A stretch of DNA of 64,000 bases from Flavobacterium sp. ASV13 (lineage in GTDB: Bacteria; Bacteroidota; Bacteroidia; Flavobacteriales; Flavobacteriaceae): NCBI RefSeq assembly GCF_000745775.1, contig NZ_JQJY01000001.1, forward strand, positions 496,001 through 560,000. The letters run 5' to 3'. The notes under the pieces were generated by a model. That model made no database searches. It was not told the DNA's origin and was given only the letters and a program-made list of their open reading frames with translations. Of this stretch, positions 1 through 8,644 are shown one piece after another. Within the stretch, counting starts at the first letter, position 1. Each line of letters opens with the position of its first letter. The position numbers and the translations under genes were made by a program.

Positions 1-140
1 TATCGGTTTCTTAAAAAAGAAAACTTAAAAGTTATGAAATTAATTTTTAAAAATTATCTTTATATCTACTCAAACAGAGCATGAAAAGGACAAAAAAAAC
101 AATAAAATTGCCGTTTAAGAACTAATCGAACTTTCTTTTT

Positions 141-938
141 ATGAAGAACTTATTTTCAAAAAAAATAGCACTAATCCTAATTGTTGCTATTGCCATTTTT
201 GTTTTATTTTTTAAAATGTATTCAGAAGAAAAAACTTCTGCTGCAAAACCACCAAAAAAATCATATCCGCCCGGTGTTCTTTTTACTTTTGACGATGATT
301 ACATAGAAGATTGGTACCAAGCTGATCAATTACTACATCCTTATGGCTGGAAAGCAACTTTTTTTGTTTGCTGGTATGGAAGCTTAACTAAAGATCAAAA
401 ATCAAAACTGCATTTTTTACAAAACAGAGGACATGATATTGCCGGTCATGGTTATAATCATCTGAATGCGCTAAAATATTCAAAGGAATTTGGCATCGAA
501 AAATACATTAATGATGACATTTTGCCCCTTAAAGCTGCGATGAAGAAAGATGGGTTTACTATACACTCTTTTGCGTATCCTGATGGAGCCCGAGATGCAG
601 AATTAGATACTGAATTACTCAAACATTTTGATATCATTAGAGGTACAACTTATGAAGAAATTCGACCAGAATCTCAATTTTGCTATTATGAAGGCAACAG
701 AGTCGTTTATGGTTTAGGAATTGATGACGATTACAAACAATTCAATATTCCGTATTATAAAACTCTAATAGATTATGCCAAAGCTCATAATAAAATAGTG
801 ATTTTTTATGGTCATAAAACTGTTTCGAACGCAGATGAAAAGTTAGAAACTCCGCTTTATGCATTGGAAGATCTTTGCAAATATGCCAAAAATAATGGTC
901 TGAAATTTTACACTATTGATGATTTGGCTAAATTATAA
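141..938 (+). CDS. Membrane-anchored polysaccharide deacetylase-like protein (CE4 fold)
   Basis: The 265-residue protein begins with a hydrophobic anchor or signal (about residues 8-24) and continues as a NodB-like domain. The sequence shows a DD metal motif in TFDDDY and a second motif, HGYNH, which matches the H-x3-H zinc-ligand pattern of CE4 polysaccharide deacetylases. Such enzymes remove N- or O-acetyl groups from cell-surface or extracellular glycans. It probably acts in the periplasm or at the inner-membrane outer face. The ATG at 141 was chosen because the hydrophobic segment follows directly. It is monocistronic: about 230 bases separate it from the next gene. The substrate cannot be read from the sequence. 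An inactive or divergent deacetylase is possible because the usual TFDDG motif carries D instead of G. Confidence 0.75.
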   Translation: MKNLFSKKIALILIVAIAIFVLFFKMYSEEKTSAAKPPKKSYPPGVLFTFDDDYIEDWYQADQLLHPYGWKATFFVCWYGSLTKDQKSKLHFLQNRGHDIAGHGYNHLNALKYSKEFGIEKYINDDILPLKAAMKKDGFTIHSFAYPDGARDAELDTELLKHFDIIRGTTYEEIRPESQFCYYEGNRVVYGLGIDDDYKQFNIPYYKTLIDYAKAHNKIVIFYGHKTVSNADEKLETPLYALEDLCKYAKNNGLKFYTIDDLAKL

Positions 939-1168
939 TTAAAGAAAACAGACAAATACAAGCTAAAATACTGATAATGAAATAAAAAAAGTAAATTCTA
1001 TACTTTTGAAGCGAAATAAAGCAATATCTTTATGTTAATGTAAAAATAAAATACGCCCTAAACCTAACATATTCCACTATGCAATAAAATATTTTTTCTA
1101 AAAAAAAACTTAAGATCTCAAATAATAAGTATAATTCAAATTGTAAAATTAAAAATTTGATCAACTGT

Positions 1169-1948
1169 ATGGAAACAAATACACTAAACCAGACGGATGC
1201 TGGCGTAATTGCACTTTTGCTTTTTATTTTAATGATTATTTCGAGTTTTATTGGTAAAAAAGTAGGGAACTATATTCGGAATAAAAGACCTCCCACAGAA
1301 AAATCTTCTGAAACTTCAACACTTGTAGCCTTGCTTTTTTTCTTATTGGCCTTCACTTTTGGCATGAGCAGCGACCGATATAATTCACGAAGACAAGTTG
1401 TTGTGGAAGAAGCAAATGATATTGGTACAGCTATACTGCGAAGTGATTTATATCCCGATTCAACAAGAGCTTTATTCCGAAAAGATTTTAAAGATTATGT
1501 TGAAGTCCGAATTTCCTATTATGAAACAGGACCAAATATAAAAGGAATTTTAAAAGCCGATAGTTTATCTCAGGTGATTTCAGCAAAGCTATGGAAAAGA
1601 GCAACAGATCTTTCCAAAGACCCAAATAATCTTGCCGCAACACAACAAATGATTCCGGCCTTAAATACCATGATTGATGTAACTACTACCCGCCTTTCCG
1701 GAGAAAAAGCAAAAGTTCCGCAAAGTATTTTAATAATGTTATTTTTTCTATCTATTATAACGGCATTTTACGGCGGCTATTCAGAAGGGCGTAATGGCAG
1801 AATCGATTGGCTGATACAAATTGGATTCTGTTTGTTAGTTTCATTGGTTGTATTGTTCACACTTGATTTAGACCGACCACGCAGAGGTTTTGTAAATCTG
1901 GATGCTCCCAACCAAACCATAATCGACTTAAGGAAAAATTTTGAGTGA
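1169..1948 (+). CDS. DUF4239 (bestrophin-like domain) membrane protein
   Basis: The protein has an N-terminal transmembrane segment, a second hydrophobic segment followed by FGMSSDRY and RRQVVVEEANDIGTA, a soluble helical stretch, and two C-terminal membrane segments. The membrane segment plus the RRQ-V-EEAN-IGTA pattern is the hallmark of the DUF4239 family, which is distantly related to bestrophin channels and has no settled function. An upstream TTG at 1157 is in frame, but the ATG at 1169 (METNTLNQ) is the more natural start. The gene ends just before a strong bidirectional terminator shared with the convergent TonB receptor gene. It is probably an inner-membrane protein; ion conduction is only a family-level guess. 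Confidence 0.75.
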   Translation: METNTLNQTDAGVIALLLFILMIISSFIGKKVGNYIRNKRPPTEKSSETSTLVALLFFLLAFTFGMSSDRYNSRRQVVVEEANDIGTAILRSDLYPDSTRALFRKDFKDYVEVRISYYETGPNIKGILKADSLSQVISAKLWKRATDLSKDPNNLAATQQMIPALNTMIDVTTTRLSGEKAKVPQSILIMLFFLSIITAFYGGYSEGRNGRIDWLIQIGFCLLVSLVVLFTLDLDRPRRGFVNLDAPNQTIIDLRKNFE

Positions 1949-1966
1949 TTAAAAAAGTAATTCAAT

Positions 1967-2007
1967 AAAAAAGGGATGATTTCAATTAGTTGAAATCATC
2001 CCTTTTT
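1967..2007. terminator. Bidirectional intrinsic terminator
   Basis: A perfect stem of about 15 bp (AAGGGATGATTTCAA with its complement, loop TTAG) is flanked by A-runs on the left and T-runs on the right. It sits between the convergent ends of the DUF4239 gene and the TonB receptor gene, so it can serve both. Confidence 0.9.
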
Positions 2008-2025
2008 ATTTTATAAAATTCTATA

Positions 2026-4428
2026 CTAGAATTTAAACGTCACATTTGCTGTTACACGTGTTGGATTTTGAGCTGCAAGTCGGTATGACCAATATTTTTC
2101 ATTTGTCAAGTTGTCTACTTTCAAACCAATTCTATATTTTGGCTGATCATAAAAAAGAGAAGCATCCAAAACTGTATATGACGGAATTGAGAATTTGAAA
2201 GTCGTTGTATTAGTCTGATAATATTCACTTCCGTAAATTCCACCAAAACCAATTCCTAAACCTTGTGCGCGTCCTGTAACAACTCTATAACTTGCCCATA
2301 AATTTGCTGTTCTTGGCGATCCTGCTGTACTTGGTCGTAAACCTTGAACACTAGCATTACTCTTTTCGTATTTACTGTCATTATAAGTATAACCAGCGAC
2401 AATATTTAATCCCGAAATTGGATTGGCAATCAGCTCCGCTTCAAAACCTTTACTAACCTGCGTTCCATCCTGAATTGTATAATTAATATGATCCGGATCA
2501 TCACGTGTTATATTAGTCACAGCAATATCATAATAACTAAGTGTTGCCGATATTTTAGGAAGATCAAATTTAAAACCACCTTCCCATTGATTCGCTTGAT
2601 TTGGCTTAAAAGTATTTCCGTAAAAATCAGAACCAGAAACATTACTGAAACCATTCATATAATTACCAAAAGCTGCCACTTTATCTTTTACAAGTTGGTA
2701 AACTACTCCAAATTTTGGAGATACTGCCGTTTGGTTATAATTTCCTGCAATAGAATCTTTACTAGGATAATAAGTACCATGATTCTCATATTTATCAATA
2801 CGAACACCACCCATTACTAATAATTTATCTGTTACATTTAAAACATCAGAAACATAAGCGCTATATGTATCTTCGTCATTAGATACAAAATTTGCATAAG
2901 TGGCATTGGCAAACATTGGTTCCACTTTTTGAAGAGTAAAATTATCGTAAGCTGCACCTGGCTTCTTGTAATCCATCGCTGGCATATTCACTGTCGCATC
3001 ATTTCTCGTAGCGCGCAGACTGTAAAAATCCAAACCTGCTACAACTCTGTTTTTAAGTTTGCCAATATTAAATTTTCCAATAAAATTTTGCTGAATATCA
3101 GTTCCGTAAAATGGTGAATCCTGGTTAGTAACCTGTTGTCTTAATGTTGTTGCCGATCTCATTTGTAAAGCCACAACATAACCCTCAGACGAAGATCTTG
3201 TTCTTGACAAAATAGTTTGAGAAGTCCATTCATCAGACATTTTATATTTTAACTGCGTAAAAATATTGTATTGCTGACTCGTATAATTGATCGTATTATT
3301 AGCAAAAGATAATTTATAAGGAATATCAAGTGCTTCAATACTACTTTGTGTGTTAGCCACTACAAAAGGAGCAAGTCTCGTTGGTGAAGTTGCTTTGTAC
3401 AAACTAAATTCAATATCAATTAAAAGATCTAGCCTGTCATTAATTTTGTATGAAAAACTTGGTGCAATTGAGAAGTTTCTGTTAAAACCAGCGTCTTGGA
3501 AACTTCTTTCACTATGAAGCGCCGTATTGATTCTCAACAAAGCTGTTTTATCTTGATTAATTGGTGTATTTACATCAAAAGTCAGTCGGTTTAAGTCCCA
3601 GCTGGCCGCTGAATAGGAAACTTCACCTTTGAAAGTATTAAAAGGTTTTTTAGTAACACGGTTAAACAAACCTCCGAATGATGATAATGTACTTCCGAAA
3701 AGTGTTGCTGAAGGCCCTTTAATTACTTCGATGCGTTCTAAATTTGAAGGATCAATTGTCGTGTAAGTAAAACTTCCAACACCGTTTCTAACTACTTGCG
3801 GAGTAGGAAAACCACGAGACATTGAAGTTGTTCGTCCCTGATTTCTAACCTCTGCAATACCTGCTCCGGGAACGTTTTTAAAAGCGCTGTTGTAATCTGT
3901 TACTACTTGCTCTTTCATTAATTCCTTGCTTACTACAATATAAACCTGAGAGTTTTCAATGTTTTTCAAAGGCATTTTGGCAACATCAAAACTTTCCTTT
4001 TTAGCAAATCGGTTTCCTCCTGTACGGATTACGACATCATCTAAATTTTCAATTGATGAATTTACTTTGATATCAACTGAGATTGATGGAATTTGTTCTG
4101 TAAGTTCAGCAGTTTCAAGTGAAGATTCATAGCCAGACATGGTAACTTCCAGCGTATACTTTCCAAAAGGAACTTTTTTAAACTCATAATTACCCGCCGA
4201 ATTGGTAACCGCTGTTTTATTGATTTCAACCAATTTTACCAAAACGCCCTGACCGGCATTTCCTTCATTTGTAATTACACTTCCTGAGATTTGTCCTGTT
4301 TGAGCTTGAGCAAATCCAAAACTAAAAAACAAAGCAATTAATAAAACTGTTGAGCTGCTTACTAAACCTGATATTTTTAAACTGGAAGATTTTATAAAAG
4401 AGGAAATTAAATGTAAAGATACCTTCAT
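2026..4428 (-). CDS. TonB-dependent siderophore receptor with N-terminal carboxypeptidase-like domain
   Basis: This 800-residue outer-membrane receptor starts with a long signal sequence ending near FAQAQ. A carboxypeptidase-regulatory-like beta-sandwich follows (about residues 42-125), then a TonB plug, with motifs such as RNQGRTTSMSRGF and IEVIKGPSATLFG, and a 22-strand barrel ending in the aromatic residue of NVTFKF. Plug and barrel resemble FhuA/FpvA-type siderophore receptors rather than SusC, so ferric-siderophore uptake is the likely role. Translation could begin 15 codons upstream, but ATG 4428 places the signal peptide properly. A divergent PepSY-type membrane protein gene lies 225 bases away, a common partnership in iron acquisition. 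Iron control is expected, but I could not identify a clear Fur box. Confidence 0.88.
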   Translation of the reverse strand: MKVSLHLISSFIKSSSLKISGLVSSSTVLLIALFFSFGFAQAQTGQISGSVITNEGNAGQGVLVKLVEINKTAVTNSAGNYEFKKVPFGKYTLEVTMSGYESSLETAELTEQIPSISVDIKVNSSIENLDDVVIRTGGNRFAKKESFDVAKMPLKNIENSQVYIVVSKELMKEQVVTDYNSAFKNVPGAGIAEVRNQGRTTSMSRGFPTPQVVRNGVGSFTYTTIDPSNLERIEVIKGPSATLFGSTLSSFGGLFNRVTKKPFNTFKGEVSYSAASWDLNRLTFDVNTPINQDKTALLRINTALHSERSFQDAGFNRNFSIAPSFSYKINDRLDLLIDIEFSLYKATSPTRLAPFVVANTQSSIEALDIPYKLSFANNTINYTSQQYNIFTQLKYKMSDEWTSQTILSRTRSSSEGYVVALQMRSATTLRQQVTNQDSPFYGTDIQQNFIGKFNIGKLKNRVVAGLDFYSLRATRNDATVNMPAMDYKKPGAAYDNFTLQKVEPMFANATYANFVSNDEDTYSAYVSDVLNVTDKLLVMGGVRIDKYENHGTYYPSKDSIAGNYNQTAVSPKFGVVYQLVKDKVAAFGNYMNGFSNVSGSDFYGNTFKPNQANQWEGGFKFDLPKISATLSYYDIAVTNITRDDPDHINYTIQDGTQVSKGFEAELIANPISGLNIVAGYTYNDSKYEKSNASVQGLRPSTAGSPRTANLWASYRVVTGRAQGLGIGFGGIYGSEYYQTNTTTFKFSIPSYTVLDASLFYDQPKYRIGLKVDNLTNEKYWSYRLAAQNPTRVTANVTFKF

Positions 4429-4582
4429 ACTGTTCTTATTTATACTTATTCTAAATATGGCACAAATGAACAATATTTATTTCAATCTATCAACTGTAAA
4501 ACATTATTTTTTCAGAAAAAAAACATTAAAAATAAGCGTAGTAAAAACACTAAACCAAATCCTTGAAAAGCGCTAATTATTA

Positions 4583-4614
4583 TTTGGACTGTTTCTAAAA
4601 TACAGCTATATTTG
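4583..4614 (+). promoter_or_regulatory. Bacteroidota-type promoter of the PepSY gene
   Basis: TTTG at 4583-4586 and TATATTTG at 4607-4614 fit the Flavobacterium promoter consensus (TTG, about 20 bases, TAnnTTTG) with a 20-base spacer. The box lies 40 bases before the chosen ATG at 4654, which rules out the in-frame TTG at 4612 because it overlaps the -7 element. Confidence 0.75.
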
Positions 4615-4653
4615 CGCGCACAGCCCAGAATTCTCAATAAATACATTTCAATT

Positions 4654-5796
4654 ATGATTTCAGTTCCGAGTCTAAAACAGATTAAAAACATAGCGCGTCA
4701 AGTTCATTTATGGCTTGGACTTGCCACCGGAATTATTGTTTTCATAATAAGTATAACAGGCTGTATTTATGTTTTTGAAGAAGAAATAAGAGACTTTTCA
4801 AAAGACGAAAAATTATATGTTTCAATTCAGGAAAAACCTTTTGTTGGACTTGAAAAAATTGTCAACAGTTTTCAGAAGGAATTTCCAAAAGACAAAATCA
4901 CTTCCATAAAAATAAACCAGCAAACTCCAAATGCCGCTGTAGAACTTTCGACAAAAAAGAAAACCTACTATTTTAATCCTTATAACGGTACTTTGATAGG
5001 TAATGAAAAACAAGATTGGCTTACTGTTGTGAGAAAGCTTCATACTGAACTGCTTTTAGGTGAAACAGGCAGTTTTATACAGCGTTGGGCAGTTGTAATT
5101 TTTGCCTTGATGCTAATAACCGGATTAATTTTATGGTTTCCGCAACAAATGAGATCTTTAAAACAATCTTTAACCATCAAATGGAAAGGTACTTTTAAAC
5201 GTGTTAATTATGATTTGCACAATGTCTTAGGATTTTATGCTTCCTTTTTTCTAATTGTGATTGTCTTTACGGGTTTATTTTTTGCTTTTAAAGAAGTTAA
5301 AAATGCGGCTGCTTTTGTAACAGGAACGGAACTTACTGAAGGAATAAAAGTAAAATCGGAAAACATAATTACGAAAGAATCTTTAGCAGCACGTTACGAC
5401 CGAATTTACAAAACGATAAATCAGAAATATCCAAGTGCAAATACCGCAACGTTTTCAATAAAAAAGGACAAAGATGTAAGATTAAGAATGACTTATCCGT
5501 ACAAATGGTCCCGAAATCAAAATACATTTTTCTTTGATGCCAAAACTGGGCAACTGCTTCGTTACAAATTATATAAAGATTTCAATGCCGCTGATATTAT
5601 AGAAGCATCAAATTACGAAGTTCACACGGGAAGATTCTTTGGGTTATTTGGCAAAATCATTGCTTTTTTTGCTAGTTTAATTGCTGCAAGTTTACCCATT
5701 ACAGGATTTATTATTTGGCTTAAAAAGAAGAAAAAAGCAAAGAAAAAATCTCCTGTAAAAACTGTAAATAAAAAATTAAATAAGGCAATCGCTTAA
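4654..5796 (+). CDS. PepSY-associated transmembrane protein (iron-uptake helper)
   Basis: The 380-residue protein has four main membrane segments: near residues 20-40, around 150-170, around 195-215, and near the C-terminus. Two periplasmic PepSY-type regions lie between them. The start HLWLGLATGIIVFIISITG, with an early histidine, and the later YDLHNVLGFYASFFLIVIVF are typical of the PepSY_TM (PiuB-like) family found beside siderophore receptors. Members are thought to assist ferric-siderophore reduction or release at the inner membrane; the mechanism is not settled. A lysine-rich tail ends the protein. It is transcribed divergently from the TonB receptor, which supports a joint role. Confidence 0.85.
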   Translation: MISVPSLKQIKNIARQVHLWLGLATGIIVFIISITGCIYVFEEEIRDFSKDEKLYVSIQEKPFVGLEKIVNSFQKEFPKDKITSIKINQQTPNAAVELSTKKKTYYFNPYNGTLIGNEKQDWLTVVRKLHTELLLGETGSFIQRWAVVIFALMLITGLILWFPQQMRSLKQSLTIKWKGTFKRVNYDLHNVLGFYASFFLIVIVFTGLFFAFKEVKNAAAFVTGTELTEGIKVKSENIITKESLAARYDRIYKTINQKYPSANTATFSIKKDKDVRLRMTYPYKWSRNQNTFFFDAKTGQLLRYKLYKDFNAADIIEASNYEVHTGRFFGLFGKIIAFFASLIAASLPITGFIIWLKKKKKAKKKSPVKTVNKKLNKAIA

Positions 5797-5823
5797 AGAT
5801 TATCTTATTCTGTTTTAGTATTT

Positions 5824-6591
5824 TTAAGCTTTAATTCCATAAAGAAAAATTCTTTTAAAAGCATAAATAGCAGGAAGTTTAGGAAAACTCTCCTCTATTC
5901 TCTTTTTATATTCAATAACAAAAAGCTTCTTCTGATCTTCTTCAAGAAGTTCCATATACGGAATCAACGCTGAACCAGAAATAAAGTCAAAAAGTGCGTC
6001 GTGATCTTGAGCAATTATTGGATATACTTTTGTCATAATTTGAATATCTTCAAGTCCACCATCAAATAATATTTGAGCATATTGATCCATGCTTAAAACA
6101 GGAGAATCTCTTTTCCAGTCTTTAAGATAGCTTTTAAACGGTTCGTCACTTACAAGCTGATGCAAAATTTGATTCAGCTTATTTTCATTCTGAACCGGCA
6201 TTTGTACAGCAAACTGTCCGCCCGAATTAAGTAAATTAACCAACTTTGAAAACAATTCTTCATGATTGTCAGACCATTGCAAAGCTGCATTACTAAAAAT
6301 TAAATCCCATTTTTTATCTGAATTTGCAATTCCTTCGTTAGTAGATTGTTCAAAATGAAGATTTTCTGTCACATATTCCTTTGATTTTGCTAGCATTTCT
6401 GCTGAAGAATCGACGCCTAAAAAATCAATCTGCTTGAATTTTTCGGCTAAAAAAATAGACTGTTCCCCTGTTCCACAACCTAAATCAATTGCTTTTCCGG
6501 ATTCTACAGGTTTTATAAGTTCCATTAGATCAACAAATGGCTTAAACCGAATGTCTTTGAATTTATTATATATTTCAGGATTCCAAGGCAT
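5824..6591 (-). CDS. SAM-dependent methyltransferase, trans-aconitate methyltransferase-like
   Basis: The 255-residue cytosolic protein has a class I Rossmann methyltransferase fold. Motif I is AIDLGCGTGEQS near residue 35, followed by the acidic DFLGVDSSAEML loop and LIFSNAALQWSDNH. The start MPWNPEIYNKF and the ALQW motif resemble trans-aconitate 2-methyltransferase (Tam), which methyl-esterifies trans-aconitate. Substrate assignment by this similarity is weak, since many small-molecule methyltransferases look alike. The gene follows the AraC regulator gene by only 15 bases on the same strand, so the two are probably co-transcribed. It is convergent with the PepSY gene. Confidence 0.75.
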   Translation of the reverse strand: MPWNPEIYNKFKDIRFKPFVDLMELIKPVESGKAIDLGCGTGEQSIFLAEKFKQIDFLGVDSSAEMLAKSKEYVTENLHFEQSTNEGIANSDKKWDLIFSNAALQWSDNHEELFSKLVNLLNSGGQFAVQMPVQNENKLNQILHQLVSDEPFKSYLKDWKRDSPVLSMDQYAQILFDGGLEDIQIMTKVYPIIAQDHDALFDFISGSALIPYMELLEEDQKKLFVIEYKKRIEESFPKLPAIYAFKRIFLYGIKA

Positions 6592-6606
6592 GTTTATTTC
6601 TTTTTA

Positions 6607-7428
6607 CTAATTGTTAGTATTTACTTTATTCAATAAATCTGTTGGCGCATAACCAAATCTCTTTTTAAATGCAGCAGAAAAATGTGAAAGATTTTCAAAA
6701 CCAGTTTCGTAACAAACGTCAATTGGTTTCTTTCTTTTTTCAGCAAATTGATAATGTGCCAATTCTAATCTTTTCTTTGTAAGCCATCGCTGTGGTGTAG
6801 TGTCAAACGTTTTGCTGAAATCTCTTTTGAATGTAGTCAAACTTCTGCCCGTCAAATAACTGAATTTTTCCAAGGGCAAATTGAACATAAAATTCTTCTC
6901 CATATATCCTGCCAAATCAATTTTACCGGGTTCTTCAAAATTAGCCAGTACATTGTCTATGTCTTTATTAATTGTTCTGAGAATCGTAATGGCTTCTGTA
7001 ATCTTTAGAGAAGCAATATCACTTGGAAGCTCTTCCATATCAAAATATGGAATCAATGATGCCAGACAGCTTTCCAACAAAGGATGATTATTGAAACTGT
7101 ATATTTTTTGTGATTCTAATGGTTTTGGTTTTAAATCCAATTTAGCATAAAATTCACGCAGTTTTCCTACTGATAAATGCATCACAACCGTTTTATGCGG
7201 CTGTCCATCTTTAGGATAATTGATAATCGTTGCCAGTTGATTTCTTGGTATCAAAAAAATATCTCCTTTTTTAAAAACATAAGTGGCATCGGCCTGCACA
7301 ATTTTTGTTTCACCCGAAATAAACCATATCAACATATGATGCTCAAACATAATGTCTGATTTGAAAAATGCATCTTCATATCGGGAAAGTTTTATGTCTT
7401 CGGTGATGTATTTTGCTTCGTAATTCAT
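6607..7428 (-). CDS. AraC family transcriptional regulator
   Basis: The 273-residue protein has an N-terminal cupin-like sensing half (FKKGDIFLIPRNQLATI) and a C-terminal double helix-turn-helix of the AraC type. The second HTH carries the recognisable ETGFENLSHFSAAFKKRFG signature. It lies between the co-directional SDR gene upstream and the methyltransferase gene downstream. It is the best candidate to bind the tandem GGACGTTT repeats in front of the SDR gene. An intrinsic terminator separates it from the SDR gene, so it should have its own promoter. The ligand is unknown. Confidence 0.88.
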   Translation of the reverse strand: MNYEAKYITEDIKLSRYEDAFFKSDIMFEHHMLIWFISGETKIVQADATYVFKKGDIFLIPRNQLATIINYPKDGQPHKTVVMHLSVGKLREFYAKLDLKPKPLESQKIYSFNNHPLLESCLASLIPYFDMEELPSDIASLKITEAITILRTINKDIDNVLANFEEPGKIDLAGYMEKNFMFNLPLEKFSYLTGRSLTTFKRDFSKTFDTTPQRWLTKKRLELAHYQFAEKRKKPIDVCYETGFENLSHFSAAFKKRFGYAPTDLLNKVNTNN

Positions 7429-7448
7429 TGTATTTCTTTCTGATAAAA

Positions 7449-7513
7449 AAACACTGCTTTTATTTTTTAATCTTTATTCTTCTAAAGATATTAAAAAATA
7501 AAAAAGCAGTGTT
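7449..7513 (-). terminator. Long hairpin terminator after the SDR gene
   Basis: Arms of about 22-24 bases (AACACTGCTTTT... against ...AAAAGCAGTGTT) with A/T-rich inner pairing flank a short loop. Read on the minus strand it ends in a T-run, directly after the SDR stop codon. Confidence 0.8.
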
Positions 7514-7521
7514 GATTTTGT

Positions 7522-8517
7522 TTACTTAATATTGAATTTAATGCCTGTGATTTCTTCGCTAAAAGTCCATAATCGGCTGGCATTCGCCTGATCTAATGAA
7601 TACAATTTAACACCTTTTTCAATAGTATCTCCATTAGCAATTGTCGCAATTTCTGAATCTTCACAATAAACACCACCTATATCATTCAATTTTGGACTCA
7701 CAGCGCACCAAACTGTTGTTGCAGCGCCTTGAGGTATTGTTTTAAGAGAAGCTGCAACTTCTGGCTTTATATTGCCTTTTGCATCACAAAGACCCATTTT
7801 AATGAATAATTCCAATGGCGCTTCTCGGGCTAATTCGGTTCCTCCAATAGAACCTGGATGCAATGAGTAAGCTCGCACTTTATATTCTTTTGCTCTTTGA
7901 TCTAATTCTAAAGCAAATAAATTGCTCGCGGTTTTTGACTGACCGTAAGCTTGTAGTGTTTCATATTCACGATTAAAAAAATTAGGATCATCAAAATTAA
8001 AATCCCCAAACTGATGTCCTTGCGAAGATACATTTACCACTCTTGCGCCATTCGCTTTTTTTAAAGCCGGCCATAATCTGGCGGTAAGCTGAAATTGAGA
8101 CAAATAATTAGTAGCCAATTGTGATTCGACACCATTGCTTGTTCTGCGGAGCGGTACCCACATTATACCAGCATTGTTAATCAGCAAATGAAGCGGTCTG
8201 TCCGAATCCAAAAATTTTTCGGCAAACGCGTCAATAGATTTTGGTTCAGATAAATCCAACGCTTCGACTTCTGTGTTTTCAATCCCTACCAGATTTCTGT
8301 TTGCTTTTTCAACATCTCTTGCTGCAACAATAACTGTTGCACCTGCTCCTGCCAGCGCTTTTACTGTTTCGAGTCCAATTCCTGTGTTTCCGCCTGTTAC
8401 GATTGCGTTTTTTCCTGTAAGGTCAATGCCTTTTATTACATCATTTGCTGTTGATGCAGCATTAAATCCAGAATTAACTGTTTTTTGCTGTGCTCCTTGA
8501 TAATTGTTTTGTTCCAT
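7522..8517 (-). CDS. Short-chain dehydrogenase/reductase (retinol dehydrogenase-like)
   Basis: This 331-residue SDR shows the cofactor motif TGGNTGIG, the NNAGIM motif, a catalytic serine in VVNVSSQGHQFG and the YGQSK catalytic Tyr/Lys. The order and extra C-terminal length match the extended-classical SDR group annotated as retinol dehydrogenase or WW-domain oxidoreductase-like; the substrate is unknown. An alternative ATG lies seven codons upstream at 8538. The start at 8517 is preferred because the -7 box at 8550-8557 would place the transcription start almost on top of the upstream ATG. The gene is probably induced by the neighbouring AraC regulator through the direct repeats at 8581-8616. 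Confidence 0.85.
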   Translation of the reverse strand: MEQNNYQGAQQKTVNSGFNAASTANDVIKGIDLTGKNAIVTGGNTGIGLETVKALAGAGATVIVAARDVEKANRNLVGIENTEVEALDLSEPKSIDAFAEKFLDSDRPLHLLINNAGIMWVPLRRTSNGVESQLATNYLSQFQLTARLWPALKKANGARVVNVSSQGHQFGDFNFDDPNFFNREYETLQAYGQSKTASNLFALELDQRAKEYKVRAYSLHPGSIGGTELAREAPLELFIKMGLCDAKGNIKPEVAASLKTIPQGAATTVWCAVSPKLNDIGGVYCEDSEIATIANGDTIEKGVKLYSLDQANASRLWTFSEEITGIKFNIK

Positions 8518-8549
8518 TGTTAGAAAATTTTTAATCATTCTTAATGGAA

Positions 8550-8616
8550 CAAAGGTATTGCTGATTCACAGCCTCAATTTTGTTCAAACGTCCGAATGTA
8601 CTTTGTTTAAACGTCC
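8550..8616 (-). promoter_or_regulatory. SDR promoter with tandem AraC-type operator
   Basis: On the minus strand TACCTTTG (8550-8557) matches the TAnnTTTG -7 consensus exactly. Two direct copies of GGACGTTTRAACA occupy 8581-8593 and 8604-8616, a period of 23 bp with one mismatch. The proximal copy begins 24 bases from the -7 box, the usual place for an AraC activator next to the polymerase. Confidence 0.7.
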
Positions 8617-8644
8617 ATAATATTTATGCAGCAAAAACGGTAAA

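Noticed and set aside
1001..1008. TACTTTTG as a promoter for the DUF4239 gene
   Set aside because: The -7 match is good, but no TTG is seen at the -33 position and the leader would be about 155 bases. The support is too weak to list.
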